Assembly: GCF_052118625.1 (NCBI RefSeq)
Contig: NZ_JBQKGW010000016.1
Location: 1-64,000, forward strand
Length of the DNA stretch: 64,000 nucleotides
Direction of reading: 5' to 3'
DNA from: Porcincola sp945869225
GTDB taxonomy: Bacteria; Bacillota; Clostridia; Lachnospirales; Lachnospiraceae
Below, one piece after another: positions 8,726 to 17,570 of the stretch. Below the pieces are notes generated by a model. That model searched no databases. It had not been told where the DNA came from and saw only the letters and a program-made list of their open reading frames with translations. The translations under genes were made by a program, and so were the position numbers. The stretch's first letter is position 1. Every line of letters starts with the position of its first letter.

Positions 8726-10741
8726 TTATTCTTCCCGCATCCATACCTGCATCTCTCCCTTTCCCCGGTTGTTCCAGCAGGCATATGGAATGGCCTTCAG
8801 CCGGCACGGCTGATACACCGGCCGCTTATCGCTGTAAAGCGGATCATCGCTGCCGACGCTCTTGTAATCAATCCGGCTTCCTGAGACAACTGCGCACAGC
8901 GTTCCGCCCAGCAGTTCCGGGTTCTCCTCCTCACAGATCGGTGCCGAGGTATCGATCCTGCAGCCAGCAAGATATGCCCCGTTATCAGCCTCCTCGAAGC
9001 AATAGACGGACGGTCCTCTCATGATGCAGACCTTTCCGATGTCATCGCGCACTTTCGGATTGCTGTATACAAAACGGAACGCAACATCCAGATCCAGCTC
9101 GATCAGATCACCGTCCTGCCAGCTGCGGCTAAGGTAGAGATATCCTCTGCGGTACACTGCCCGCTCCCCGGAATCGAGGTCTTTCCGGTCTATTTCTCCA
9201 TGATCTGCATCATTCTTTCCCACAGATACCTTCTGTCCGTTGACCAGGAGTGTATATCTTTCCACAGAATAAGCCGGCAGCCTCAGGGCGACCACCGCAT
9301 CCTGCCTGCCCTTCTCTGGCTGTACACGGATCCGGATACTTCCGGACGCCGGATAATCCGCCTCGACCGTCAGCCGCAGGGTTCCATCTGTCAGCGGAGC
9401 CTCGATCTCTCCGGCGATATACAGATTCAGGTAAGCAGTATTGCCGCCAACATGAAACATATAGTTTCCCATCGATGCGAGTGTCCGTGTGATATTCGGC
9501 GGGCAGCAGGCACAGCCGAACCAGAGCTGGCGCTCTGTCTTCACGTGCCGCATCGTCGGATTATGTTCCGCTACTTCCGGAACACATTCCAGCGGATTGA
9601 CATAGAAGAAATGTCTTCCATCGAGCGCGATTCCGGACAGCAGGGTATTGTACAGCGCCAGTTCCACAACATCCATATACTTTCCGTCTCTTGTGATCTG
9701 GAAGAGACGGTTTGAAAACATCGCCAGTCCGATTGTCGCGCAGGATTCCGAATAATTTGTATTGTTCGGAAGATCATAATCTGTGGTGAACCGCTCTCCA
9801 TAAGCCGCCGACCCGATGCTCCCGGTCACATACATCTGTCTGCGGGCAATATTCTCCCAGAACGCCTCACACTGCCTGAGCATCCGTTCATCACCTGTCT
9901 CAGCTGCAACGTCAGCCATTCCGCTGTACAGGTACACAGCCCGGACAGCATGTCCTTCCGCCTTGTCCTGCTCCGCCAGCGGTCTGTCCGCCTGGCAGTA
10001 GTCCATCCCAAAATCCTTGAATTCCTTAAAGATAAAGGTCCCGTTCCGATAATTGCTTTCTGACTGAAAGTAGCACGGCTGCTGCCCTCTGACATCCAGA
10101 AAATACTGTGCAAGGTGAAGATAATCCTTCTTTCCTGTATACCTGTATAATTTATACAGCGCCAGTTCAATCTCAGGATGTCCCGGGTATCCGTGCAGTT
10201 TTCCTTCTTCCGGCCCGAACACCGAGCACAGATAATCCGCCAGCTTCGCGCAGGAGTTGACAAATTTCCGTTTTCCTGTCGCTTCCGCATAGGCAACCGC
10301 CGCCTCGATCATATGGCCGGCTGTGTACAGTTCATGTCCCTCAAACAGATCATAGAAACGTCCTTTTCCCAGAATGGTATTGTAGGTATTGAGATATCCG
10401 TCCGGCTCCTGTGCCCCTACAATCAGGTCGATCGCAGCATCCGCTGTTCTCTCCAGTTCCGGATCCGGCTTCTTCGCAAGAGAATATGCTGCCGCCTCCA
10501 GCCATTTTGCGACATCGGTGTCCTGAAAAACTTCTCCCTTATGAGTTCCCTTCTCGAGACCGCCTGCAACCCGGAAATTCTGCATACAGTAGCTCTTTTC
10601 CGCTCCTGGGACGCGGTCATTAATCAGCTCCCATTCGAAGGGGAGAATCACGCTGTCTACAAGACCGATATATTTATCCCAGAACGGATCCCGAATACGA
10701 ATGTTCCGCAGGGGGATGTTCTGAAGCCTCTTCTCATCCAT
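8726..10741 (-). CDS. Glycoside hydrolase family 127, beta-L-arabinofuranosidase
   Basis: A 671-aa cytoplasmic enzyme of the GH127 (former DUF1680) family, which releases beta-linked L-arabinofuranose through a zinc-bound cysteine nucleophile. The residues match the family's active site: Glu332 and Cys334 in SESC, and Cys412 and Cys413 in GCACCPPN, equivalent to the Glu/Cys and Cys-Cys ligand set of characterised members. The start at 10741 (MDEKRLQN) has AAGGAG upstream; a longer frame to 10771 is unlikely. It is the last gene of the LacI-regulated operon, so the importer probably brings in arabinose-containing oligosaccharides. Confidence 0.92.
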   Translation of the reverse strand: MDEKRLQNIPLRNIRIRDPFWDKYIGLVDSVILPFEWELINDRVPGAEKSYCMQNFRVAGGLEKGTHKGEVFQDTDVAKWLEAAAYSLAKKPDPELERTADAAIDLIVGAQEPDGYLNTYNTILGKGRFYDLFEGHELYTAGHMIEAAVAYAEATGKRKFVNSCAKLADYLCSVFGPEEGKLHGYPGHPEIELALYKLYRYTGKKDYLHLAQYFLDVRGQQPCYFQSESNYRNGTFIFKEFKDFGMDYCQADRPLAEQDKAEGHAVRAVYLYSGMADVAAETGDERMLRQCEAFWENIARRQMYVTGSIGSAAYGERFTTDYDLPNNTNYSESCATIGLAMFSNRLFQITRDGKYMDVVELALYNTLLSGIALDGRHFFYVNPLECVPEVAEHNPTMRHVKTERQLWFGCACCPPNITRTLASMGNYMFHVGGNTAYLNLYIAGEIEAPLTDGTLRLTVEADYPASGSIRIRVQPEKGRQDAVVALRLPAYSVERYTLLVNGQKVSVGKNDADHGEIDRKDLDSGERAVYRRGYLYLSRSWQDGDLIELDLDVAFRFVYSNPKVRDDIGKVCIMRGPSVYCFEEADNGAYLAGCRIDTSAPICEEENPELLGGTLCAVVSGSRIDYKSVGSDDPLYSDKRPVYQPCRLKAIPYACWNNRGKGEMQVWMREE

Positions 10742-10860
10742 CGTGTACTCCTTTTCTGTGTCTGTCGTCATCTTACATGCTGAAAGCCTGCCGGCAGGCA
10801 GCTCCGTTCTCCGGTATCTCCTTCGCTGCCCATCTGGCAGCGGACAATATGATCTTGCTG

Positions 10861-12018
10861 TCAGTCATCGTGCACATCCGGCGACCTGTCATCTTCCGCC
10901 GCACCGCCCCCTGTCCGGAGGTCACAGACAGATCCTCCTTCTATGATCCTGCACGGGTAGATGATATTCGTCACCTGCTCGCTCTCATCCTCTATCCGCT
11001 CCAGCAGCATGGACAAGGCAGAGTACCCCATCTTATGGAGCGGTCTTTGAGCCGTCATCAGCGGCGGAATCAGCTGCTGGGTAAACTCGGCATCATCAAA
11101 GCCCGTCACCGACAAATCATCCGGCACGCGAAGCTCCAGCTCTGCCGCGGCATTATAGACGCCAAGTGCCATCTCATCATTCATTGCAACTATAGCAGTC
11201 GGCCGTTCCTGCTTAGGAAGGAGATCCTTTTTTGTTCCACCGTCCTTTCCCGTCAGGATTCGGATTGCAGCGGCTTTTCCCTTTTGAAAGTCATATTCTC
11301 CGCATTCGTCCCAGCTTTCCGGCAAGGTAATTCCCGCTTCCTGCAGCGCCTTCAGAAATCCTTTCCGCCTCAGCCTTGCAGGTTCGGAGGTCGCGTATCC
11401 CCCGATCAGCGCAATCCTCCGGTGTCCTCTGTCTATTACATTTCTTGTAATCCTGTACTCAGCCTTCTCATTGTCGTAGCGCACGGAGGAAGCCTCGCCA
11501 TCGGCGGTATAACAATAGCAGTAGACGACGGGCTTCCCTGCCTTTCTGAGCACGTTATCCATCAGCCGGTCATGCATACCGATATAGATGATCCCATCTA
11601 CCTGCAGCCCCAGAAGAGTCTGTACAGCTTTATCAATGTCTTTCTGGAATCCGGTCAGTTTGTCAAAGCTGTTGTCAATCTTGCGCACCATCTGCAGGTT
11701 GCTGAGAATCGTATAACAGTTTTTCTCATCAGCCATCCGATTGATTCCATCTATGATATATGGCGTATGCCAGACTGTGATATCCTCAACCAGGATCCCG
11801 ATCAGTCCTGTTCTGTTTTTTCGGAGACTCCCCGCCAGTTTATTCGTCCGGTACCCTGTCTGCCGGATGATATCCTGTACCTTCTTCCTTGTCTCCTCGC
11901 TGATGTGTCCGGAGTTGTTGATAACATAGGAAACTGTAGCGGTTGAAACACCTGCCCGCTGTGCGATCTCTTTGAGCGTCAAAGTTTTCACCTCTCTGTC
12001 TGATTCCCGACGATCCAT
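10861..12018 (-). CDS. LacI-family transcriptional repressor
   Basis: A 385-aa regulator. The N-terminal helix-turn-helix (LKEIAQRAGVSTATVSYVIN) and hinge helix (around SLRKNRTGLIGILVED) are followed by a periplasmic-binding-protein-like effector domain. It sits inside operon A between the permeases and GH127, and the operon promoter carries a LacI-type palindrome (15356-15369), suggesting autoregulation and induction by a sugar. The start is uncertain: ATG at 12018 has a poorly spaced AAAAGG, and a GTG nine codons later (before KTLTLKEIA) would give the usual family N-terminus. Confidence 0.92.
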   Translation of the reverse strand: MDRRESDREVKTLTLKEIAQRAGVSTATVSYVINNSGHISEETRKKVQDIIRQTGYRTNKLAGSLRKNRTGLIGILVEDITVWHTPYIIDGINRMADEKNCYTILSNLQMVRKIDNSFDKLTGFQKDIDKAVQTLLGLQVDGIIYIGMHDRLMDNVLRKAGKPVVYCYCYTADGEASSVRYDNEKAEYRITRNVIDRGHRRIALIGGYATSEPARLRRKGFLKALQEAGITLPESWDECGEYDFQKGKAAAIRILTGKDGGTKKDLLPKQERPTAIVAMNDEMALGVYNAAAELELRVPDDLSVTGFDDAEFTQQLIPPLMTAQRPLHKMGYSALSMLLERIEDESEQVTNIIYPCRIIEGGSVCDLRTGGGAAEDDRSPDVHDD

Positions 12019-12077
12019 ACCTTTTCATACCTCATACATCCCTCTTTGTACAAGTACTTTCCGGAAGAAACCGTCTG

Positions 12078-12926
12078 TTATCCCTTCAGACCGGAGGTTT
12101 TGATTCCTCCCTCAAGATGTTTCCCGGCTGTCAGATAGAGAATCATCGGCGGAATAATCATCAGAGAGGATGCCGCCATGATGGAGGGCCAGTTGATCAC
12201 GAAAGCATTCCCGGAGGTGTACATATAAGATGTCATGAGCGCGATCGTAAGCGTTCTCCATTTGTCCGAATTGATATAGAATACAGGCTGTGTCAGTTCA
12301 TTCCACCAGAACACAGAAGAGAGAATCCCGATTGTGACAAAGGTCGGCTTTGAAATCGGAACGATGATTCTTGAGAACACCTGGAACTTCGAGCATCCAT
12401 CCATAATGGCCGCCTCATCCAGCTCCTTCGGAATAGAGCGGAAATACTGGCGAAGCAAAAACACGTTGTACGGATACGCGAAGAAAGAGGGGACGATCAT
12501 CGGTAGCAGGGAATCCAGCCAGCCGATCTTTCCGAACATAATATACTGCGGAATGATCAGCGCGATGTTCGGAATCATCATAGTTGCAACGATGATTGAG
12601 AATATGACATTCTTCCCCCTGAACTCCAGCCTTGCAAGCGCATAGGCAACAAGGGAGGAAGACAGCAGCGTTCCTACGGTATTGCCGATGATCAAAAGCA
12701 GCGTGTTCCGGATATAAAGTCCGATTTTTGACTGTGTGAAGATATAGATGTAGTTTTCAAAGGTCGCTTTCTCTGGAATGATCTTAGCACTGGTTGTAAA
12801 TTCCGTGAGCGTCTTAAATCCGCCGGAGAAAATCCAGACAATCGGGGCAAACATGATCACAGCTACAAGGATCATCACTGCGTACAGGGCGATTCCTCTT
12901 CCTGTTTTCTTATGTGAAGCTTTCAT
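12078..12926 (-). CDS. Carbohydrate ABC transporter permease (MalG-like, operon A)
   Basis: A 282-aa permease with a typical MalG first helix (LYAVMILVAVIMFAPIVWI) and EAA loop EAAIMDGCSKFQVF. ATG at 12926 is chosen because GAGGAGGAG lies at proper distance, directly after the stop of the partner permease. It carries the C-terminal HLEGGIKTSGLKG tail common in MalG proteins. It forms the importer of operon A with the upstream permease and binding protein. Confidence 0.92.
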   Translation of the reverse strand: MKASHKKTGRGIALYAVMILVAVIMFAPIVWIFSGGFKTLTEFTTSAKIIPEKATFENYIYIFTQSKIGLYIRNTLLLIIGNTVGTLLSSSLVAYALARLEFRGKNVIFSIIVATMMIPNIALIIPQYIMFGKIGWLDSLLPMIVPSFFAYPYNVFLLRQYFRSIPKELDEAAIMDGCSKFQVFSRIIVPISKPTFVTIGILSSVFWWNELTQPVFYINSDKWRTLTIALMTSYMYTSGNAFVINWPSIMAASSLMIIPPMILYLTAGKHLEGGIKTSGLKG

Positions 12927-12940
12927 TACATGGCTCCTCC

Positions 12941-13846
12941 TCACGTCTCGTAGTAGACTGTCTTCTTTGAGATCGCGAAGATCACAATCCCAAACAAGGC
13001 GGCAATTACAAACAGTACAACCGACAAGGCACAGGCATACCCGACTTTCATATTGCTGAAGGCTTCTTTATAAATCAGAAGACTCAGCACCTGCGTCATA
13101 CCTTTCGGATCCCCATTTTCCCCTGAAAGCGGATAGAGAAGCGCAAAGGAGCCGTTCAATGCGCTGATGGCGCCGTTGACAGCATTGAACAACACAAGCG
13201 GAGATATCATCGGAAGCGTGATATGCCAGAATTTCGTCCAGGATCCAGCTCCGTCGAGCTCGACAGCCTCATAAAGATCCTTCGGCACATCGGCAATTCC
13301 GGAGCGGAAGATCAGCATCATCTGCCCGGTATTATAGGTAAAGAGTGTCACAAAGAAGACCGCAAGATAGACTGTCTTTGGATCCATCAGCCAGTTGATC
13401 GTCACGTTCTTTCCTGACAGACTCCCCAGAATCGCATTCAGAAGGCCTCCGTCTTTCCCGAACATCGTTCTGAATGCATATGCCAGAGCGACCGTCGGTA
13501 CTACAGACGGAAGGAAGTAGAAGAACTGGAACAGACCATTCAGCTTTATTTTATTGTTCAGCAGGATCGCCAGAACCAGCGCCCAGACGGTCGTAATTAC
13601 CAGCATGACAATGGTGTAAAACAACGTAACTCTCAGTGAGTTCCAGAACACCTTGCTCTTGAACATATTCCGGTAGTTGGCCAGTCCAACAAAGCTTGAT
13701 GTCCCCGTCAGCTTGCGATTGGTCAGGGAATTATAGATCATGAACCCAATTGGAAAAAGCGTAAAGCACACAAAACCGATCAACCATGGCAGGCAGAACA
13801 TATAAGCGATCTGAAATTTTTTCTTCGTCCCCTTCATATCCGACAT
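12941..13846 (-). CDS. Carbohydrate ABC transporter permease (MalF-like, operon A)
   Basis: A 301-aa permease with six helices and EAA loop EAVELDGAGSWTKFW. ATG at 13846 (MSDMKGTKK) is preceded by AGGAAGG; an upstream in-frame GTG at 13861 is less likely. It lies about 200 bp downstream of the binding-protein gene. That gap contains a terminator hairpin and a conserved structured element, so its level is probably set by read-through and lower than that of the binding protein. Confidence 0.92.
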   Translation of the reverse strand: MSDMKGTKKKFQIAYMFCLPWLIGFVCFTLFPIGFMIYNSLTNRKLTGTSSFVGLANYRNMFKSKVFWNSLRVTLFYTIVMLVITTVWALVLAILLNNKIKLNGLFQFFYFLPSVVPTVALAYAFRTMFGKDGGLLNAILGSLSGKNVTINWLMDPKTVYLAVFFVTLFTYNTGQMMLIFRSGIADVPKDLYEAVELDGAGSWTKFWHITLPMISPLVLFNAVNGAISALNGSFALLYPLSGENGDPKGMTQVLSLLIYKEAFSNMKVGYACALSVVLFVIAALFGIVIFAISKKTVYYET

Positions 13847-13889
13847 CCTTCCCTTCCTCACAGAACGCTCCTTTATATCCCTGTGGGAA

Positions 13890-13976
13890 ATCGGGCAGGG
13901 CAGATAAACTCTGTCCTACCCGATGCGGCGATTCCACTGTCATCTCGTGCTCCGCACTCGATCATGAGCAGTCGCC
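13890..13976. repeat. Structured intergenic element, copy A
   Basis: Copy A of a two-copy element; copy B is at 19511-19595. On the plus strand it has hairpin P1 (ATCGGG paired with CCCGAT, 13890-13924) and hairpin P2 (GGCGA 13927-13931 paired with TCGCC 13972-13976). P2 contains an inner CTG/CAG helix, TCAT/ATGA, and a conserved core CTCGTGCTCCGCACTCGAT. The complementary strand folds equally well, so orientation is unknown. It lies between the T-run of a minus-strand terminator and the permease gene. Compared with copy B the stems differ by paired changes while the core is almost constant. It is not a family I can name. Confidence 0.65.
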
Positions 13977-13981
13977 TTCAT

Positions 13982-14020
13982 AAAAAAGGGGAGCGGGTCT
14001 TCACCCTGGCCCGCCCCTCT
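13982..14020 (-). terminator. Intra-operon terminator after operon A binding-protein gene
   Basis: On the minus strand a GC-rich hairpin (GGGGCGGG paired with CCCGCTCCCC, one bulge) is followed by six T. It lies 30 bp after the binding-protein stop and before the permease genes. A leaky terminator here would give more binding protein than permease, an arrangement common in sugar ABC operons. Confidence 0.8.
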
Positions 14021-14049
14021 GAGCACTTCCATTATCTGACCGGGATGAA

Positions 14050-15315
14050 TTAATACCCAATCGTCTCAGCTGCATAATCCGACGCGTTCTTGACTGCATC
14101 CTCCGGGGACTCCTGTCCCAGAAGCGCATTGTCAAATTCTGATACCGCGTTGCTGGTTACTCCGGCTGGCAGGCAAGTATACCCGAATACACCTGACTCG
14201 AGAGCGTCTGTGATTGCATCCCAGTTTTTCACTGGAGCTCCTTCCACCTTCCAAGCACCTTCAGCCGCGATCGACTTGATGGCAGACATATTGCCGGAGG
14301 CTTTGGAATTAATCGTCTGGCCCTCTTCTCCCATCAGATACTCGATAACCTTGAAGGCCGCATCTTGTTTTTCGGAATTTGCATTGATGGTATAAAAGCC
14401 AGTGTGAAGGGTATTATACTTGACCTTATTGGTTGGAATCGTCGCGATATCCCAATTGAACCCAAGTGTATCCTTATAGCTTCCGATCATCCAGGTTCCC
14501 TGCCAGCTCATAGCCGCTTTCCCAGCGCCGAAAAGATCTGAGGTATCAGAAGACGGTTCCGGCATAATTCCATCCTTCACCATCTTTGCACAATCGCTTA
14601 CAAACGAAACGGCACCATCTCCAATCACCAGCTTTCCGCTTTCCGGATCATATACCTGGTCGCCGGCACCGCCGATCCCGGCCCACCACGTCTGGGTGTT
14701 CGGAAGATCCATGCCATAGACAGCGGTCGTCCCATCCTCATTCTTCTGTGTCAGTTTCTCTGCCGCAGCCTTGAAATCCTCGTAGCTCCAGTCATTCGTC
14801 GGATAATCGATTCCAGCCGCGTCAAACATGTCCTTGTTATAGTACATAATTTCCGCAGCTGCGCACCATGGAAGGCCATAGGTTCCGCCCAGTCCTTCCG
14901 TCAGCTTTGAGACCGCATCGATCATGTCCCCTGTGTTAATGGATGAATTTTTCAGATCGTCATCCAGATTGATGATGCCGCCCGTCTCCGCAAAATTCTT
15001 GATATCGGTCTCCCATACCACATAGATATCCGTGGATGAGTCCTTCGTGGCAACCATCTGATTCAGTTTGGACGAATAATCGCTTTCCGGAATAACGGTC
15101 ACATCAACCTGAATGCCTGTTGCCTTCTCGCACTGCTTGTACATATTCAGCGCGTCATCCTTGTTTGGCTCATTCCAGACTGCCAGCGTTACGCTCTCAC
15201 CCGTGCCGGCAGCTTCAGATGACCCTTCTGTGGATGCAGCCAGTGCAGATCCGGAAAACATACTGACCGCAAGTGTTCCTGCAAGTCCGATTGAGACAAG
15301 TTTTTTCCTCATCAT
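14050..15315 (-). CDS. Sugar ABC transporter solute-binding protein (operon A)
   Basis: A 421-aa extracellular binding protein of the family 1 fold. It has a signal peptide (basic RKK, then a hydrophobic stretch ending around SALAAS). No cysteine occurs in the signal region, so a lipoprotein anchor is not apparent and signal peptidase I cleavage after ALA is predicted, which is unusual for a Gram-positive binding protein. A GGGGG motif precedes the ATG; MM offers two adjacent starts. It is the first gene of the arabinoside operon, under the LacI-type operator. The substrate is inferred only from the GH127 neighbour. Confidence 0.92.
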   Translation of the reverse strand: MMRKKLVSIGLAGTLAVSMFSGSALAASTEGSSEAAGTGESVTLAVWNEPNKDDALNMYKQCEKATGIQVDVTVIPESDYSSKLNQMVATKDSSTDIYVVWETDIKNFAETGGIINLDDDLKNSSINTGDMIDAVSKLTEGLGGTYGLPWCAAAEIMYYNKDMFDAAGIDYPTNDWSYEDFKAAAEKLTQKNEDGTTAVYGMDLPNTQTWWAGIGGAGDQVYDPESGKLVIGDGAVSFVSDCAKMVKDGIMPEPSSDTSDLFGAGKAAMSWQGTWMIGSYKDTLGFNWDIATIPTNKVKYNTLHTGFYTINANSEKQDAAFKVIEYLMGEEGQTINSKASGNMSAIKSIAAEGAWKVEGAPVKNWDAITDALESGVFGYTCLPAGVTSNAVSEFDNALLGQESPEDAVKNASDYAAETIGY

Positions 15316-15355
15316 GGATTTCCCCCTTCAGAACATAAAGAATGTATCGTGATAG

Positions 15356-15369
15356 GTTAATCGATTAAC
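15356..15369. promoter_or_regulatory. LacI-type operator of operon A
   Basis: A perfect 14-bp palindrome, GTTAATCGATTAAC, with a central CG as is usual for LacI-family sites. It lies just downstream of the predicted transcription start (about 15375) of the minus-strand promoter at 15382-15411, the position where a repressor blocks elongation or initiation. The likely ligand is the LacI protein encoded at 10861-12018. Confidence 0.8.
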
Positions 15370-15381
15370 TTTGCTGTTGAT

Positions 15382-15411
15382 ATCATAGTCTTCCATATCA
15401 AGTATTGTCAA
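15382..15411 (-). promoter_or_regulatory. Sigma-A promoter of operon A
   Basis: On the minus strand TTGACA (15406-15411) and TATGAT (15382-15387) are separated by 18 bp. The predicted start is near 15375, giving a leader of about 60 nt to the binding-protein ATG with the palindromic operator inside it. Confidence 0.8.
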
Positions 15412-15583
15412 TATGACGTTTTTGCCATATTATTCAAGTATACGTTATGCAATTTGACGGTATTATCTTCTGATAGTTCCATCTCTGACGCCTTTACCCT
15501 TGTTTTGGACATTTCTATCGCAATATTCAAGTCATGCGCCCCTTTTATAAAGCTTTCATTTCATTGGTTATTGCGGCATGTCA

Positions 15584-15597
15584 GTTAATCGTTTATT
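15584..15597. promoter_or_regulatory. Possible auxiliary LacI-type operator
   Basis: GTTAATCGTTTATT matches the left half and centre of the main operator, with changes in the right half. It lies about 228 bp upstream (centre to centre) of the perfect palindrome, a distance compatible with repression by looping. Only sequence similarity supports it. Confidence 0.4.
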
Positions 15598-15621
15598 CTA
15601 TATAGATCTCAGGCAGCACCC

Positions 15622-15668
15622 AAAAACAGGCCGGAACTGCGGATTTTCTCCGTGGTTCCGGCCTGTTT
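15622..15668. terminator. Strong bidirectional terminator hairpin
   Basis: A perfect 14-bp stem (AAACAGGCCGGAAC with GTTCCGGCCTGTTT) encloses a CGGA/TCCG inner stem. It has A-rich sequence on the left and TTTT on the right, so it can work in both directions. It isolates the operon A promoter from the decayed-gene region and probably terminates minus-strand transcripts that run through the remnants from the hemolysin III gene. Confidence 0.75.
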
Positions 15669-15713
15669 TGTTATCGTGACAGGAAGTCCCTTACACTTAT
15701 GATTCTTGGGTCT

Positions 15714-15881
15714 TCACTGCGCGTTTTTCTCTCTTCTGGACTTCGTGATCCACTCCGCAATGTCATCCTCAGATTAAAAATCAGCTTTTACCGCTTCTCC
15801 CTTCATCTGATTCTGCAGGCGCTTCAGCGCATACACAGCAAAGTTCATCATCCGGATTTCATTCCCGTCTACAATAAAATA
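15714..15881 (-). pseudogene. Remnant of a small protein, possibly an antitoxin
   Basis: On the minus strand an open stretch reads VDGNEIRMMNFAVYALKRL, continues QNQMKGEAVKADF, then an in-frame TAA, then SEDDIAEWITKSRREKNAQ and a final stop. The text resembles the C-terminal half of a short alpha-helical antitoxin-like protein, with an in-frame stop splitting it. No start with a ribosome binding site is present, and the upstream part ends where the opposite-strand remnant begins. I do not recognise the family with certainty; the antitoxin guess rests on size and helix composition only. Confidence 0.4.
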
Positions 15882-15884
15882 TGA

Positions 15885-16649
15885 AAAGAGAACATTCGGC
15901 AGGTACGAGGGTGTATATCTTCAGTATCACGACCTCAAGATCAACAAGGACAGCAAGGACAACCGGATTTTCAATCAGAGAATCTATCTTCTGTGTCCGG
16001 AGGAATACCGCATCATTACCATATTCATCGGGGACGACGTATCAAGGGAAGATGCCTTCAAAGTGGCAGATCATCTTGTGATTACCGAGACGAACAAGAT
16101 TCGGACAGGATCCCGGAATCATGGAAAACTGCCGTTGACACGGATAGTCATATCAAAGACAACATGCTCTACTACATCCAGTCCGGCAACGGAATCGACA
16201 CCGCAGACAAGGTCATCAAAACAGAAAGCGTGAAGCAGAAACTCGTCTATGTAACCATAACCTGTACCAACAACACAGACCATGAGCTTCGCCACATTCT
16301 GTATTGTGGCACCCTGATGCTTCTGGATCACAAAGGCGGCCAGTATCAGATAACGGACCCGGCAAAGCTGTCGGGAACGGACTGCGACTATGTTAACTGG
16401 GATGGCGTTTCTAATACGGAAACGATGGCCTATTCCGATGTTTACGAGGATTATGGCAATGGAGGAAATTATATCCCGTCACTGGCCCCAGGAAAAAGTA
16501 TACAGATTCATATGGCATGGATTGTCAACGAAAACCTGTTGGATCACCTGTATCTGAACCTGAATGGAGATTGCAACGCCTACGCATTCTCGGATACGCT
16601 GACCAAATCCGGAGTTGTGGACATCCGGCCTGCGGTCCCCCTCTCATAG
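15885..16649 (+). pseudogene. Frameshifted, 5'-truncated remnant of a secreted DUF4352/DUF5067-like protein
   Basis: One plus-strand frame from about 15885 reads TFGRYEGVYLQYHDLKI and continues to VADHLVITETNKI (near 16102). The matching continuation (around KTAVDTDSHIKDNMLYYIQ, then VYVTITCTNNTDHELRH, then IPSLAPGKSIQIHMAWIVNE) is in another frame and stops at 16649. Together they look like the C-terminal half of a secreted immunoglobulin-like protein with a DUF4352-type domain. There is no start codon with a ribosome binding site in the first frame and no signal peptide. The end overlaps the convergent hemolysin III gene by 6 bp. Confidence 0.65.
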
Positions 16650-17285
16650 AAGAAACATCATCACAAAGTGGCAGAAGCTCCCGGCCATGACAAACAGGTG
16701 AAAGATCTCATGGTTTCCGAAGTTCGGATGACGGCGGTTGAAGTTCTCCATCTTCAGGGCATAGATGATGCCGCCGATGGTGTAAACGATGCCGCCGGCG
16801 ACAAGCCAGGACAGGGCGGGCGTCGAAAGGCAGCCCGCCAGCCGCGGGAGCGAGAAGGCAGCCATCCATCCCATCGCGATGTAGATCACCGCGGAGATCC
16901 ACTTTGGGAAATGGCGGACAAACAACGTCGCGAGAATGCCGGCCAGGCCGATTGTCCAGATGACTGCCAGAAGTTCGTAGCCATACGGTTTGTCAAGGGA
17001 TATGACACAGATCGGTGTGTAGCTTCCTGCGATCAGCAGATAGATACTCGCGTGGTCAAACCGCTGAAGGTGCAGTGACGAGCGCGGGCTGGCGCAGATG
17101 GCATGAAAGAGCGTACTGGCAAGGTACAGGGTTGCCATGCTCCACACAAAGACGGTCAGAGCGGCTTTTCTGTCCGGTGTAAATCCTGCCACACGAATCA
17201 GCGGTCCTGCTGCTGCCAGTGTCAGGATCAGTGCAACCAGATGTGTCACCGCGCTTCCGGGTTCTCTCAGCTTTCGAATCGTCAT
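16644..17285 (-). CDS. Hemolysin III / PAQR-family membrane protein (YqfA-like)
   Basis: A 213-aa protein with seven predicted membrane helices. It carries the family signatures: an early EPGSAVTH, STLFHAI near residue 60, and the C-terminal NHEIFHLFVMAGSFCHF that holds the conserved His residues of the PAQR/HlyIII metal site. AAAGGAGGAG lies just upstream of the ATG. The cellular role of bacterial members is not settled; a haemolytic function should not be assumed. It is a single gene, divergent from DUF1836 and convergent with a pseudogene. Confidence 0.9.
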   Translation of the reverse strand: MTIRKLREPGSAVTHLVALILTLAAAGPLIRVAGFTPDRKAALTVFVWSMATLYLASTLFHAICASPRSSLHLQRFDHASIYLLIAGSYTPICVISLDKPYGYELLAVIWTIGLAGILATLFVRHFPKWISAVIYIAMGWMAAFSLPRLAGCLSTPALSWLVAGGIVYTIGGIIYALKMENFNRRHPNFGNHEIFHLFVMAGSFCHFVMMFLL

Positions 17286-17480
17286 AACCGTCTCCTCCTT
17301 TCAGCGCCTCCTCTTTCGGAAGGCGCTTTCCATTTCACGTTTCATATCATATTTTCTTCTTCATTCACAACTTCATTCACAACCGATATGCCTATGATAA
17401 GATTGTTCTCTCTGCATGTCAAGTTTTTAATAAACCGTTCACAGGATTTTCATACTTGCTTGCAAGGCTTGTATATTCGT

Positions 17481-17510
17481 TTTACAGGATTGTGATGATT
17501 ATGTTATGAT
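17481..17510 (+). promoter_or_regulatory. Sigma-A promoter of the DUF1836 gene
   Basis: TTTACA (17481-17486) and TATGAT (17505-17510) are separated by 18 bp and lie about 60 bp upstream of the DUF1836 ATG. The rest of the 285-bp divergent gap is AT-rich and contains a short direct repeat (CTTCATTCACAA twice near 17360) but no gene. Confidence 0.7.
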
Positions 17511-17570
17511 GGGAACCGAGAATGAAGGAAATAGCCGTTTTAAATTTCGATCGAACAGGAGCAGACTTCC

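Noticed and set aside
16644..17285. Toxin (hemolysin) function
   Set aside because: The HlyIII/PAQR family name is historical; the sequence supports only a membrane protein with conserved His residues.
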